Source: Lolium rigidum (taxonomy: Eukaryota; Streptophyta; Magnoliopsida; Poales; Poaceae). Taken from it: a stretch of 64,000 nucleotides of DNA. Where the stretch lies: assembly GCF_022539505.1 (NCBI RefSeq), contig NC_061509.1, forward strand, positions 214,482,254 through 214,546,253, read 5' to 3'. The notes under the pieces are model-generated. The model ran no database searches and was not told where the DNA came from. It saw only the letters and a list, made by a program, of their open reading frames with translations. Below are positions 54,980-64,000 of this stretch, piece after piece. Positions within the stretch are counted from its first letter, which is position 1; each line of letters begins with the position of its first letter. A program made the translations under genes and the position numbers.

Positions 54980-56574
54980 TGATACGTCTCAAACGTATCT
55001 ATAATTTCTTATGTTCCATGCTACTTTTATGATGATACTCACATGTTTTATACACATTATATGTCATTATTATGCATTTTCCGGCACTAACCTATTGACG
55101 AGATGCCGAAGAGCCAGTTGTTGTTTTCTGCTGTTTTTGGATTCAGAAATCCTACAAAGGAAATATTCTCGGAATTGGACGAAATCAACGCCCAGGGTCT
55201 TATTTTTCCACGAAGCTTCCAGAAGACCGAAAGGATTACGAATTGGGGCGACGAGGCGAGGCCACGCCAGGGCCGCGCGGCCAAGGGTGGGGCGGCGCCG
55301 CCCTAGTGTGTGGGCCCCTCGTGTCGCCCCTAAACCTACCCTTCCGCCTACTTAAAGCCTTCGTCGCGAAAACCCCAGTACCGAGAGCCACGATACGGAA
55401 AACCTTCCAGAGACGCCGCCGCCGCCAATCCCATCTCGGGGGATTCAGGAGATCGCCTCCGGCACCCTGCCGGAGAGGGGAATCATCTCCCGGAGGTCTC
55501 TTCATCACCATGATCGCTCCGGATCGATGTGTGAGTAGTTCACCCCTGGACTATGGGTCCATAGCAGTAGCTAGATGGTTGTCTTCTCCTCATTGTGCTA
55601 TCATGTTAGATCTTGTGAGCTGCCTATCATGATCAAGATCATCTATTTGTAATGCTACATGTTGTGTTTGTTGGGATCCGATGAATATTGAATACTATGT
55701 CAAGTTGATTATCAATCTATCATATATGTTGTTTATGTTCTTGCATGCTCTCCGTTGCTAGTAGAGGCTCCGGCCAAGTTGATACTTGTGACTCCAAGAG
55801 GGAGTATTTATGCTCGATAGTGGGTTCATGCCTCCATTGAATGCGGGACGAGTGACGGAAAGTTCTAAGGTTGTGGATGTCTTGTTGCCACTAGGGATAA
55901 AACATCGATGCTTTGTCCAAGGATATTTGTGTTGATTACATTACGCACCATACTTAATGCAATTGTCCGTTGTTTGCAACTTAATACTGGAAGGGGTTCG
56001 GATGATAACTCTGAAGGTGGACTTTTTAGGCATAGATGCATGTTGGATAGCGGTCTATGTACATTGTCGTAATGCCCCGATTAAATCTCATAGTACTCAT
56101 CATGATATATGTATGTGCATTGTTATGCCTTCTTTATTTGTCAATTGCCCAACTGTAATTTGTTCACCCAACATGCTATTTATCTTATGGGAGAGACACC
56201 ACTAGTGAGTTGTGGATCCCGGTCCATTCTTTACATCTGAAATACAATCTACTGCAATACTTGTTCTTTCTTGTTCTTCGCAAACAAACATCATCATCCA
56301 CACTATACATCTAATCCTTTGTTTTCAGCAAGCCGGTGAGATTGACAACCTCACTGTTACGTTGGGGCAAAGTACTTTGATTGTGTTGTGCAGGTTCCAC
56401 GTTGGCGCCGGAATCCCTGGTGTTGCGCCGCACTACACTCCGCCACCAACAACCTTCACGTGTTCCTTGACTCCTACTGGTTCGATAACCTTGGTTTCTT
56501 ACTGAGGGAAAACTTGCTGTTGTACGCATCACACCTTCCTCTTGGGGTTCCCAACGGACGTGTGTGTCACGCGC
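54980..56574 (+). repeat. R5 3' LTR, missing its last bases
   Basis: Collinear with the 5' LTR to CACGCGC, where TGACATAGG of the next element begins. Confidence 0.9.
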
Positions 56575-57008
56575 TGACATAGGCATCCCCAATGGGCCTG
56601 CCGAAGATAGTACCCAGGGTTTAATGAAGGCCCACGACTTGAAGAATAAGGAGAATCGGAAGCCCAAGTTGATATTAAGGAAAGCTAGGGTTGTATTAGG
56701 AGATGATGTTTGTAAACTTGCGGGATGAGTTGGAAACCCTCCCGGACTCTGTAACTTGTACAATACGAATCCCTCGGCTCCACCTCCTATATAAGGGGGA
56801 GTCGAGGGACAAAGAAAGCATCGAATCATTGTCTCTAAAACCCTAATTTTCACAATCGTCGAGTACTTTTCGGCTGAAACCTTTGAGATCTACTTGCCCT
56901 CTACTTCCAACTAAACCCTAGTCTACAACCCGTAGGCATTGATAAATTAATCCCTTGTCAATTGGCGCCGTCTGTGGGGATTAGAGGTGTCAAGGATCTG
57001 ATCTCGAT

Positions 57009-59607
57009 GGCACGTTCAAGATCGTCGACTTCATCAACTGCAAGCAACACAATGGATCGAGGTAAACAGATCGCAACTGGTCCTGTCGATTTTATTCCTC
57101 ACCCGCCCTCCCGTTTGGATGCATATGCGTATCTGGAGGAGCCTATGGAGATGACGTTCGGAAGATTCCACTTTCGCGTCGAGAAAGAGGGAGCGTATCG
57201 TCTCGAAATTCCGATTTCGTCGGGATCGTCGACGGTCGATTCCGATTTTTCGAACTCAACATCGTCAATCGAGTCAGGCGAAGAAGAGACTTCATCGCCA
57301 CGCTTCATCAGCACCAGGGCAAGCAAAAAGCTCGCCAAGATCTTCAGCGACATGTCCTTCGAGTCATCCGCGGACTCCTATATAAGCGATGGCTCGAGCA
57401 GTGTCGACAGCTTCGATTTCATCGACAAATCCACTACGGTGGGCAAGGTCTTCACCAATCTTTATGATGGTGTCACCAAACATAGCACAGATATGAATAC
57501 AAGATACCATCAGATTTATGTCATCGGAGAGCCAAGCCGTGATCAGGAGGAAACATCTGAGGCTTTCGACGATTTGGGAAATCCATACGTCGATCCCTCT
57601 GATTTACGACGAGGTCTAGGTAGCAAATATGTCGGACCTGAACCTCGAGATAGAGTTCAACTCCCGCAAGCAGCATGGGATAGAGCCGCAAGAGCTATGG
57701 ACGGCTCAGAACCAATGGCCACAACAGCCACGCCAGAAGAGTTGCAAGCATATCAATATAGACTCACACGAACTGCAAGGGAGTTGGAAAAAAAGACAGT
57801 TGCTCTGAATAGAAGAAAGGAGGCAGCCTCCGCATCAAGCAGGCGAAGAGCAAAGTTAAGTTGACAATCCGGAACTTCGGAAGATAGCCACAGGGAAGCT
57901 CGGAACAGAGCAAGATCGAGGCTGCAAAACATACCTGAAGGCGAAAGAGAGCATTTGGTTCAAAACGTCGACATGTCTTTTATGTCGATAGACACGAGAG
58001 GGAACATCATCCCCAAGACACCAGAAGCTGGGTATATGGCGACACAGGCCTTTATCATTGCATCCAGGCCACCTCCAGGAGATCCAAGGGAAGCACTATA
58101 CAACATGGCAATGGCAGGAGTCGGAGCCATGGGGACGGCGTTTGCATCAACACCTCCCGAATGAACAGCAAGACAAAATAGTCCACGACCTGCGGCAGCA
58201 GCAGCAACAGCTCCTGAAGGAACAAGTGGAGCAAGAGACACAGCAGCGTAAACAAGGGTGGACAGAGCACGACAAAGTAGAAGAGAACATCGGCATTCCC
58301 CAGAACTAAACGACGAGGACATGTGCGGTTTACCATGCTTTACAAGGAGAGTCCGAAAAACTCGAGTCCCTTCGGGATTCAAGTTGCCCGATAGTTTCAA
58401 GAAATTCGACGGCCTGCAAGATCCAGAAGATTGGTTAGTCGATTACCTAGAGACGGTGAAGCTCACAGGAGGCACCAGAGCAACAGCTATGCAAAGTATT
58501 CAGATACACCTAAGTGGAGCCGCGCGATCCTAGATAAAGAAACTTCCTCCAGGATCTATCGACAGCTGGGACAGTTTTGAGGACGTATTCGTCAAGAACT
58601 TCCGATCCACCTGCAAAAAACCTGCATCGTTAGAGGAATTGAGGTCATGTCGACAAAAGCCAGATGAACCAATGAGAAAGTATATCCAAAGATGGAATAT
58701 CATTAAAAACTCGACAGAGAATATATCTGACGAGAGAGCAATAGATGCGTTTGTCGCAGGAATCAGGCGAGGAGATTTTGTCAAGGATTTGGGGAGGACC
58801 AATCCAAAGACAGTATCCACATTAATGGAGATAGCAAACAGATGGGCAGATGGAGAAGATACCGTTCACAACAAACGGAATAGGTCACCAGAGGAGGACC
58901 GCAGCCGAAATTATCAAAGTAGGCGACGATTTCCTCGGCAGTACTCGAGTTATGATGCTCCTGGGCAAATTTCGGCTGGCTTCCGAGCAAGCGCCGGAGG
59001 AAACAACAGAGATGATTACCAGAGGAGCAACGAGCAGCGAGGCGACAATAGAGATGACTCTCGAAACAACAGGCAAAATACCGGGCCAAGGTTCCAAAGA
59101 CCTTTCGTGTCCCCTGAAGAGGTGATGAACGGGCCGTGCCAGATGCATTTTTATCTCGACAATAATGGAAAAAGACAGTCAGGACACTTGCAAAAGGATT
59201 GCCGAAATTTCCAGGCAATGTTAAGGTGGGCAGGACACGCTAATGCTCAGGTCGCGCACAGAAATCCTCAAGGACCCAGGAGTGAGATTCACTTGCCACC
59301 TCCTCCCGCGATTACGGACGAAAATCGACATCATCTCAGAATTGCGGCAGCACCTGCTCCACCACCTTATGTTGATCCCAACTCTAATGGAGCGGTCTCG
59401 ATGATCCAGAAAGGCAGGCCATCCAATAGAGCTCAGAAAGTAATCTCGCGACAGGTGTTTATGGCAGAGAAGATACCTCCACCAACGGTCGAGTACCTTA
59501 ACTGGTCAGGGCAAGATATTGGCTTCACAATAGCTGATCATCCACAGCAAGTTCCTCGACCGAGGCGGTCAGCACTTATTTTACCAGCGAGTAATTGCGG
59601 GGTTTGA
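57009..59607 (+). pseudogene. Tat-like gag with four in-frame stops
   Basis: One frame runs from MARSRSSTSSTASNTMDRGK (57009) to 59607, with stops at about 57862, 58162, 58249 and 58531 and no frameshift. The gag domain (Retrotrans_gag type) is at about 58370-58860: FKLPDSFKKFDGLQDPEDWL, then IHLSGAARS, stop in place of the usual Trp, IKKLPPGSIDSWDSFEDVF, DAFVAGIRRGDFVKDLG. A Cys/His stretch GPCQMHFYLDNNGKRQSGHL with KDC follows in the position of the nucleocapsid knuckle. At least the Trp-to-TAG change fits C-to-T decay on the opposite strand. Confidence 0.85.
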
Positions 59608-60225
59608 TGTATCTCGAGTGTTCATAGATGGCGGCAGCAGATTTAAACCTTATGTATGCGAGATACACTAAGGAAGATGAACATATCCCTAGCAAACCTA
59701 AAACCAACTGACACGCGATTCCACGGTATCACACCAGAGAAGCCAAGTTATCCGCTGGGGAAGATTAATCTCGACGTTCAGTTCGGGACTCGAGAAAACT
59801 ACAGGATAGAGAAGCTGGAGTTTGAAGTCGTGGATTTCCCGTCACAGTATCATGCCTTGTTGGGACGGCCAGCATATGCCAGGTTTATGGCAGTACCACA
59901 TTATACATACTTGTTGTGGAGGTTACCTGGACCTAAGGGACCAATTACAGTCAAAGGAAGCTTCGCACTAGCCGACAAATGTGACAAGGATTTTCATCGA
60001 CTATCAGAAACTTTCGAGATGCAAGCAGAATACATGGAGTCAAGGCTTACGACTGATTATGATGTGCTACCAGATGTAGGGAGGCCTAATAAAGAGGCAA
60101 CCTTTAACACTGCAAAGGATTCCAAGGAGGTGCAGATTCACCCGACGAGATCCAAAGAAGACGACGTCCATTGCGGCAAACATGGACCTCGCATAGGAAA
60201 GCGCGCTCGTCGAGTTCCTCCGTGA
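59608..60225 (+). pseudogene. Retrotransposon aspartic protease region
   Basis: VFIDGGS (DGGS replaces the usual DTGS and is common in this lineage) is read near 59618-59640 in one frame; the sequence then shifts to ISLANLKPTDTRFHGITPEK, YHALLGRPAYARFMAVPHY and LKLPGP-like LLWRLPGPKGPITVKG. The second part is open from 59656 to 60225. At least one frameshift lies between. Confidence 0.75.
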
Positions 60226-61536
60226 GCACTGGAAAATCTTCGCATGGTGTCCAGCTGACATGCCAGGAGTACCCAGGGAACTTGCCGAGCACCACCTAAA
60301 CTTGGATCCATTAGCGAGACCAATCAAACAACCTTTGCGGTGTTTTTCGGAGCCAAACCGCAAAGCTATGCTATCAGAAATAGATCGACTAAGAGAAGCT
60401 GGTTTTATCAAGGAGCTGCACATGGAGGCCACATGGGTAGCAAATCCAGTGTTGGTGTCGAAGAAAAACACTAAAGTCCTTCGCATGTGCGTCAATTTTA
60501 CGTGTCTCAATAAACATTGCCCAAAGGATCACTTTCCCCTCCCAAGGATCGATCAAATTATCGACTCCACGGCAGGGTGCGAACGTCTTTCCTTCCTGGA
60601 TGCATATTCGGTTATAACCAGATCAGATTAAAAGAAGAAGATGAGGTCAAAACAGCGTTCATCACACCTTATGGAGTATTTTGTTATAGAACAATGCCCT
60701 TTGGTTTGAAAAACGCGGGAGCAGCATACCAGAGGATGATGCAGAAGTGTTTGGCGACACAAATTGGGAAAAACGTACAAGTGTACATCGACGATGTCGT
60801 CCTAACATCAAAAAAGGGGACAACGCTAATCGAAGATCTGAAGGAAACCTTCGACAACCTGGACAAGTTCTGTCTCAAATTGAACCCAACGAAGTGTTCA
60901 TTTGGCGTCCCTGCAGGAGAACTTCTTGGTTTTCTTGTTTCAGCAAGAGGGATTGAAGCAAATCCCGAAAAATACAGGCTATCGTAACAATGAGGAAGCC
61001 AACAAAGTTGAAGGAAGTACAGCAGCTAACTGGGCGAGTCGCAGCTTTAAGCAGATTCGTCGCCATATTGGGAGAAAAAGCATTACCGTTTTACGCTCTA
61101 ATCAAGCAAGGAGAGAAATTCCAATGGAATGAGGAGGCAGAGCGAGCTTTCGAGGATTTAAAGCGCACAATTTCGACACCACCAATCTTAGTGGCACCAA
61201 AAGAGAAGGAACCCCTCCTGCTATACATCGCAGCCACACCTCAGGTGGTTAGCACGGCGCTAGTCGTTGAAAGAGTGGAAGAAGGAAAACTCCATGGAGT
61301 ACAAAGGCCGGTATACTTCATCAGTGAAGTTTTATCGCCCTCAAAATAGCGGTACCCTCAGTACCAGAAGCTAGCATATGGAGTAATTACAACAGCAAGA
61401 AAGTTGCGCCACTATTTTTCGGCACACCCGATAATAGTAGTCAATGAAGCACCTCTATCAAATATACTGAACAATCCAGAAGCTACAGGGCGTGTCTCCC
61501 TTTGGGGAATAGAACTTTTCCCTCGGGACATCACAT
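60226..61536 (+). pseudogene. Reverse transcriptase and first RNase H, frameshifted
   Basis: RT pieces: FAWCPADMPGVPRELAEHHL and EIDRLREAGFIKELHMEATW and VLRMCVNF in one frame to about 60630, GYNQIRLKEEDEVKTAFITP, MPFGLKNAGAAYQRMM and the catalytic YIDDVV (about 60785) in another, then QLTGRVAALSRFVAILGEKA and an RT-linked RNase H (LYIAATPQVVSTALV; LRHYFSAHPIIVV) in a third frame with a stop at about 61347. The YIDD core is intact, but the ORF is broken at three or more points. Confidence 0.85.
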
Positions 61537-63399
61537 ATGAAAAAAAGAAAGGCACTCAAGTCGCAAATTTTGCCAGACTTCATTGCAGAGTGGATGGAGT
61601 TACAAAATACAGGACCCCCAGATTTGTCAAGAACCTGGACCATGAACTTCGATGGATCCAAGAGAGTAGAAGGAGCTGGTGCAGGGGTGATACTCATATC
61701 ACCGGAAGGCGACAAATTGAAATACGTCCTACGGATGACGTTCCCAAACGCATCTAATAATGAAGCAGAATATGAAGCCCTTATACACGGGATGAAGATG
61801 GCGAAAGCCTGCGGCGCGACTCGACTAAAAATCTTTGGCGACTCACAATTGGTAGCTCAGCAAGTTATGAACCAATGTGATGCGATCAATGACAGCATGG
61901 TGGCATACAAGGAGGTGTACAACGAGCTCGAGAAGCTGTTCGATGGATGCGAAGTAAATCACATCAGTAGGTTGAGCAATGATGAAGCCGACGTTCTCGC
62001 AAACATCGGGTCGCAGTGCCTCCCAATCCCGCCAGGGGTGTTTTGGGAAGAGATAGCTGAGAGATCCACAAAGACAAAGAAGGTACAGAAGAAGACGAAG
62101 GAGGAGAAAACTTCGGCGCGTCTCAAAGAAGTTCAAGATGAAGAAGAGGACCAGGAGCTGGTAATGATGGTAGAAATCCCATGGATGCAAGCGTACATAT
62201 CGTATATTCTAAGGAAAGAAATACCCGACGATCCAATTGAAGCAAGGCGAGTTATTCGACGATCCAAAGCTTTCACAGTGGTCAAAGGGGAGTTATACAA
62301 GCGCAGTATCTCGGGAGTGCTGCAAAGGTGCGTGACACCAGAAGAAGGAAGAATACTCTTAAAAGATGTACACGAGGGAATATGTGGTCACCACGTGAGC
62401 AGTCGAGCTATTGCGGCCAAGGTTTTTCGGGCTGGATTTTACTGGTTGACAGCAATCGAGGATGCAAAAGAGATAGTGCGAACCTGCGACGCGTGCCAAA
62501 GATTCGCCGCAAAACCACACTCCCCAGCAGCAGAGCTGATGCCAATACCTTTATCTTGGCCCTTTGCCCAATGGGGACTTGATATGGTGGGCAAATTACA
62601 CAAGGCTTCGCCAGGAGGATACGAGTACATGTTGGTTGTTGTCGATAAATTCACCAAGTGGATAGAAGCAAAGCCGATAAATTCGCCAGATGCAGCGTCA
62701 GCCATAAAATTCGTGAAGAGCGTCGTTTTTCGGTTTGGAGTACCTCATAGCATCGTCACAGACAATGGCAGTAACTTTACGTCCAAGGAATTCAAGGCAT
62801 ACTGCGCAGAAGTAGGCATCAAACTGCACTTCGCGTCAGTTGGGCACCCGCAAACCAACGGCCAAGTCGAGAAAGCCAATGGTATCATCTGCAACGGTAT
62901 TAAAAAGCGCCTGCTAGGACAGCTTGAAAAGGCTCGGCATACTTGGCTAGAAGAATTGCCAAGTGTTTTGTGGAGTATTCGAACAACACCAAATACGGCG
63001 ACACAAGAAACTCCGTTCTTTTTAGTCCATGGAGCTGAGGCAGTACTACCGATCGAAATAGAGCATGACTCCCCAAGAGTCACAGAGTATGACGAAGAAA
63101 CTTCAAGAAGAGCTTTGGAAGACGATGTGGATGCACTCGATGAAGCTCGGGATGAAGTACTTTCACGAGTCACCAAGTACCAACAGGACCTGAAAAACTA
63201 CCACGGTCGACGGTTGCGGCCAAGATCTTTCCAGGTCGGCGATTTGGTCTTACGGCTCAATCAGCAAAGTACTGAAAAGCTCGAGTCACCATGGCTGGGC
63301 CCTTACGTCGTCACAGAAGTAATCGAAGGAGGAGCGTACAGGATCAAGGACAAGAAGACATGGGTTCCTGTCGTCGTGGTGAACAGACAGATGCCATAG
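61537..63399 (+). CDS. Second RNase H plus integrase of the Tat-like element (620 aa, open)
   Basis: Continuous frame. Residues about 33-160 are an RNase H fold with the expected acidic residues: NFDGS (D39), NNEAEYEAL (E78), FGDSQL (D102) and NDEADVLA (D152). Integrase follows: zinc-binding HHCC (H279, H285, C317, C320, in HEGICGHH and CDAC), catalytic D349 (GLDMV), D409 (VTDNGSNF) and E445 (NGQVEKANG) with 35 residues between the last two, then a C-terminal GPYVVTEVIEGGAYRI-type domain near 580-610 (GPF-like). The ATG is an internal Met; the true polyprotein began upstream. All catalytic residues remain, although the rest of the element is broken. Confidence 0.9.
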   Translation: MKKRKALKSQILPDFIAEWMELQNTGPPDLSRTWTMNFDGSKRVEGAGAGVILISPEGDKLKYVLRMTFPNASNNEAEYEALIHGMKMAKACGATRLKIFGDSQLVAQQVMNQCDAINDSMVAYKEVYNELEKLFDGCEVNHISRLSNDEADVLANIGSQCLPIPPGVFWEEIAERSTKTKKVQKKTKEEKTSARLKEVQDEEEDQELVMMVEIPWMQAYISYILRKEIPDDPIEARRVIRRSKAFTVVKGELYKRSISGVLQRCVTPEEGRILLKDVHEGICGHHVSSRAIAAKVFRAGFYWLTAIEDAKEIVRTCDACQRFAAKPHSPAAELMPIPLSWPFAQWGLDMVGKLHKASPGGYEYMLVVVDKFTKWIEAKPINSPDAASAIKFVKSVVFRFGVPHSIVTDNGSNFTSKEFKAYCAEVGIKLHFASVGHPQTNGQVEKANGIICNGIKKRLLGQLEKARHTWLEELPSVLWSIRTTPNTATQETPFFLVHGAEAVLPIEIEHDSPRVTEYDEETSRRALEDDVDALDEARDEVLSRVTKYQQDLKNYHGRRLRPRSFQVGDLVLRLNQQSTEKLESPWLGPYVVTEVIEGGAYRIKDKKTWVPVVVVNRQMP

Positions 63400-63420
63400 G
63401 ATGGCTTAAGTTGGGGCCGA

Positions 63421-64000
63421 ATGGACGCAAGAGGATTCGGGGGAGGGTTTGTGATTAGATGGGATGAACTTCCGGATGGTTTCCTCAAGAACTTAGCCAA
63501 GGCTAGAGGTTGAAGAAGAAAGACATAAGGAAGAACTCGCTCTAGATCATCTTCTATATTGATCTCAACAGGTTACAAGTTTCTCAGTACAAGTGTTCGT
63601 CTAAACCTAGCTCCCTTCGTCCGTGCCCGTGAAGAGGGCTGCCCCCTCTCCTTATATAGGGGAGAGGGTGGCTTACAGGGCAAGAAACCCTAATGGCATC
63701 TTTGACTAGACAAACTACTTCACAAAGCTACTTTAATCATAAATGACACCGGGGTCTCCTTTAATCAGGGAGGCTGACGTCCTCCGGCTTCTTTGACCGT
63801 CATCCTCCTCTTTATCGTCAGCCCTTCGCTTAAAGCTACTTTGCTTAGCTCATCTTTGTCTTCTAGCTCTGGAGAGAATCTTTGACCAGTCCTGCCGACT
63901 TGCTCTTCTTTCCGGTAGCCCGGTATCTTCTTTACCCGGTTCCGGCATACCCCTCATGGGGATACCGGCTTAGCCTCACCTAGCCAAATTCTTTAACTTC
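63421..64000 (-). repeat. LTR-like sequence on the minus strand, incomplete
   Basis: On the minus strand there is a TATA motif CCTATATAAGG at about 63650-63660 within a GGGAGAGG/CCTCTCCCC palindrome, followed by a leader-like stretch to about 63510. It looks like the LTR of another element in opposite orientation that begins beyond the window and interrupts the 3' part of the Tat-like element. Boundaries are not determined. Confidence 0.45.

Larger units (their letters stand above)
49895..56574 (+). mobile_element. LTR retrotransposon R5, ORF-A type, 3' end interrupted
   Basis: 5' LTR 49895-51488 (1594 bp), PBS TGGCGCCGTTGCCGGGGA at 51500-51517, internal 51489-54979, 3' LTR 54980-56574 lacking its last few bases because a Tat-like element inserted after CACGCGC. 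The internal region is collinear with R1. Only ORF-A is coding. The terminal PPT at about 54965-54979 follows a perfect 8-bp hairpin. TSD cannot be verified since the right flank is beyond the nested element. Confidence 0.92.
56575..63420 (+). mobile_element. Ty3/gypsy retrotransposon, Tat-like, inactive
   Basis: 5' LTR 56575-56960 (386 bp, TGACATAGGCATCCCC...CCTTGTCA, TATA box CTATATAAGG at about 56787), PBS TGGCGCCGTCTGTGGGGA at 56963-56980, then gag, protease, RT, RNase H, a second RNase H and integrase in order. Two RNase H domains before integrase are the hallmark of the Tat lineage. In-frame stops in gag and several frameshifts in protease/RT make it non-functional. No 3' LTR is found before the window ends; sequence after 63420 belongs to something else. 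Confidence 0.88.

Overview
The window is nuclear DNA of a grass, most likely a Pooideae species. The 4-coumarate:CoA ligase exon reads, from memory, closest to ryegrass (Lolium) 4CL proteins; PIF/Harbinger, Stowaway, Helitron and nested LTR retrotransposons are typical of large Pooideae genomes. Only two host genes are clear, both on the minus strand: the first exon of a lignin-pathway 4CL gene (3267-4343; the rest lies off the left edge behind a first intron of more than 3.2 kb) and an intact single-exon DYW-class PPR gene (44136-45992). A degraded B3-domain fragment lies inside the 4CL intron. Nearly everything else is transposable elements.

Layout. 1-9.1 kb: 4CL intron with two TIR elements, 4CL exon 1 and promoter, a decayed copia pol, a Stowaway MITE and unassigned DNA. 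9.1-19.2 kb: an LTR element (R1, plus strand) runs into a 100-N assembly gap at 14487-14586; a related element (R4, minus strand) emerges from the gap. 19.2-21.3 kb: fragments of copia gag, two small copia LTRs and a LINE zinc-finger/RNase H piece. 21.3-25.5 kb: unassigned, with small retroinsertions and exon-like pieces. 25485-43969: a non-autonomous Helitron with both canonical termini, split by a complete LTR element (R2, 27233-40822, TSD CTCCA), whose 3' LTR is itself split by a second complete element (R3, 33673-40410, TSD GTGTC). 44.1-46.0 kb: PPR gene. 46.4-49.8 kb: MITEs, then a solo LTR (TSD CCTAG) inserted into an opposite-facing copy of its own LTR family. 49.8-64 kb: another LTR element (R5) inserted in an older LTR fragment and cut near its 3' end by a Tat-like Ty3/gypsy element with broken gag-pol but an intact RNase H-integrase frame; an LTR-like sequence in opposite orientation ends the window.

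The most unusual material is the TGATACGT...ATCA LTR family (R1, R2, R3, R4, R5). Its members lack recognisable gag-pol, share an ATGGGAGACAACCCAT-type stem-loop, internal copies of the polypurine tract and a covarying hairpin just upstream of the 3' LTR, yet carry one of two unrelated ORFs (ORF-A in R1 and R5, ORF-B in R2, R3 and R4) in combination with different LTR types. This looks like a modular set of non-autonomous elements mobilised in trans. Copy-to-copy differences cluster at CNG trinucleotides, so methylation-linked base-calling error and C-to-T decay both have to be considered before reading frameshifts as biology.
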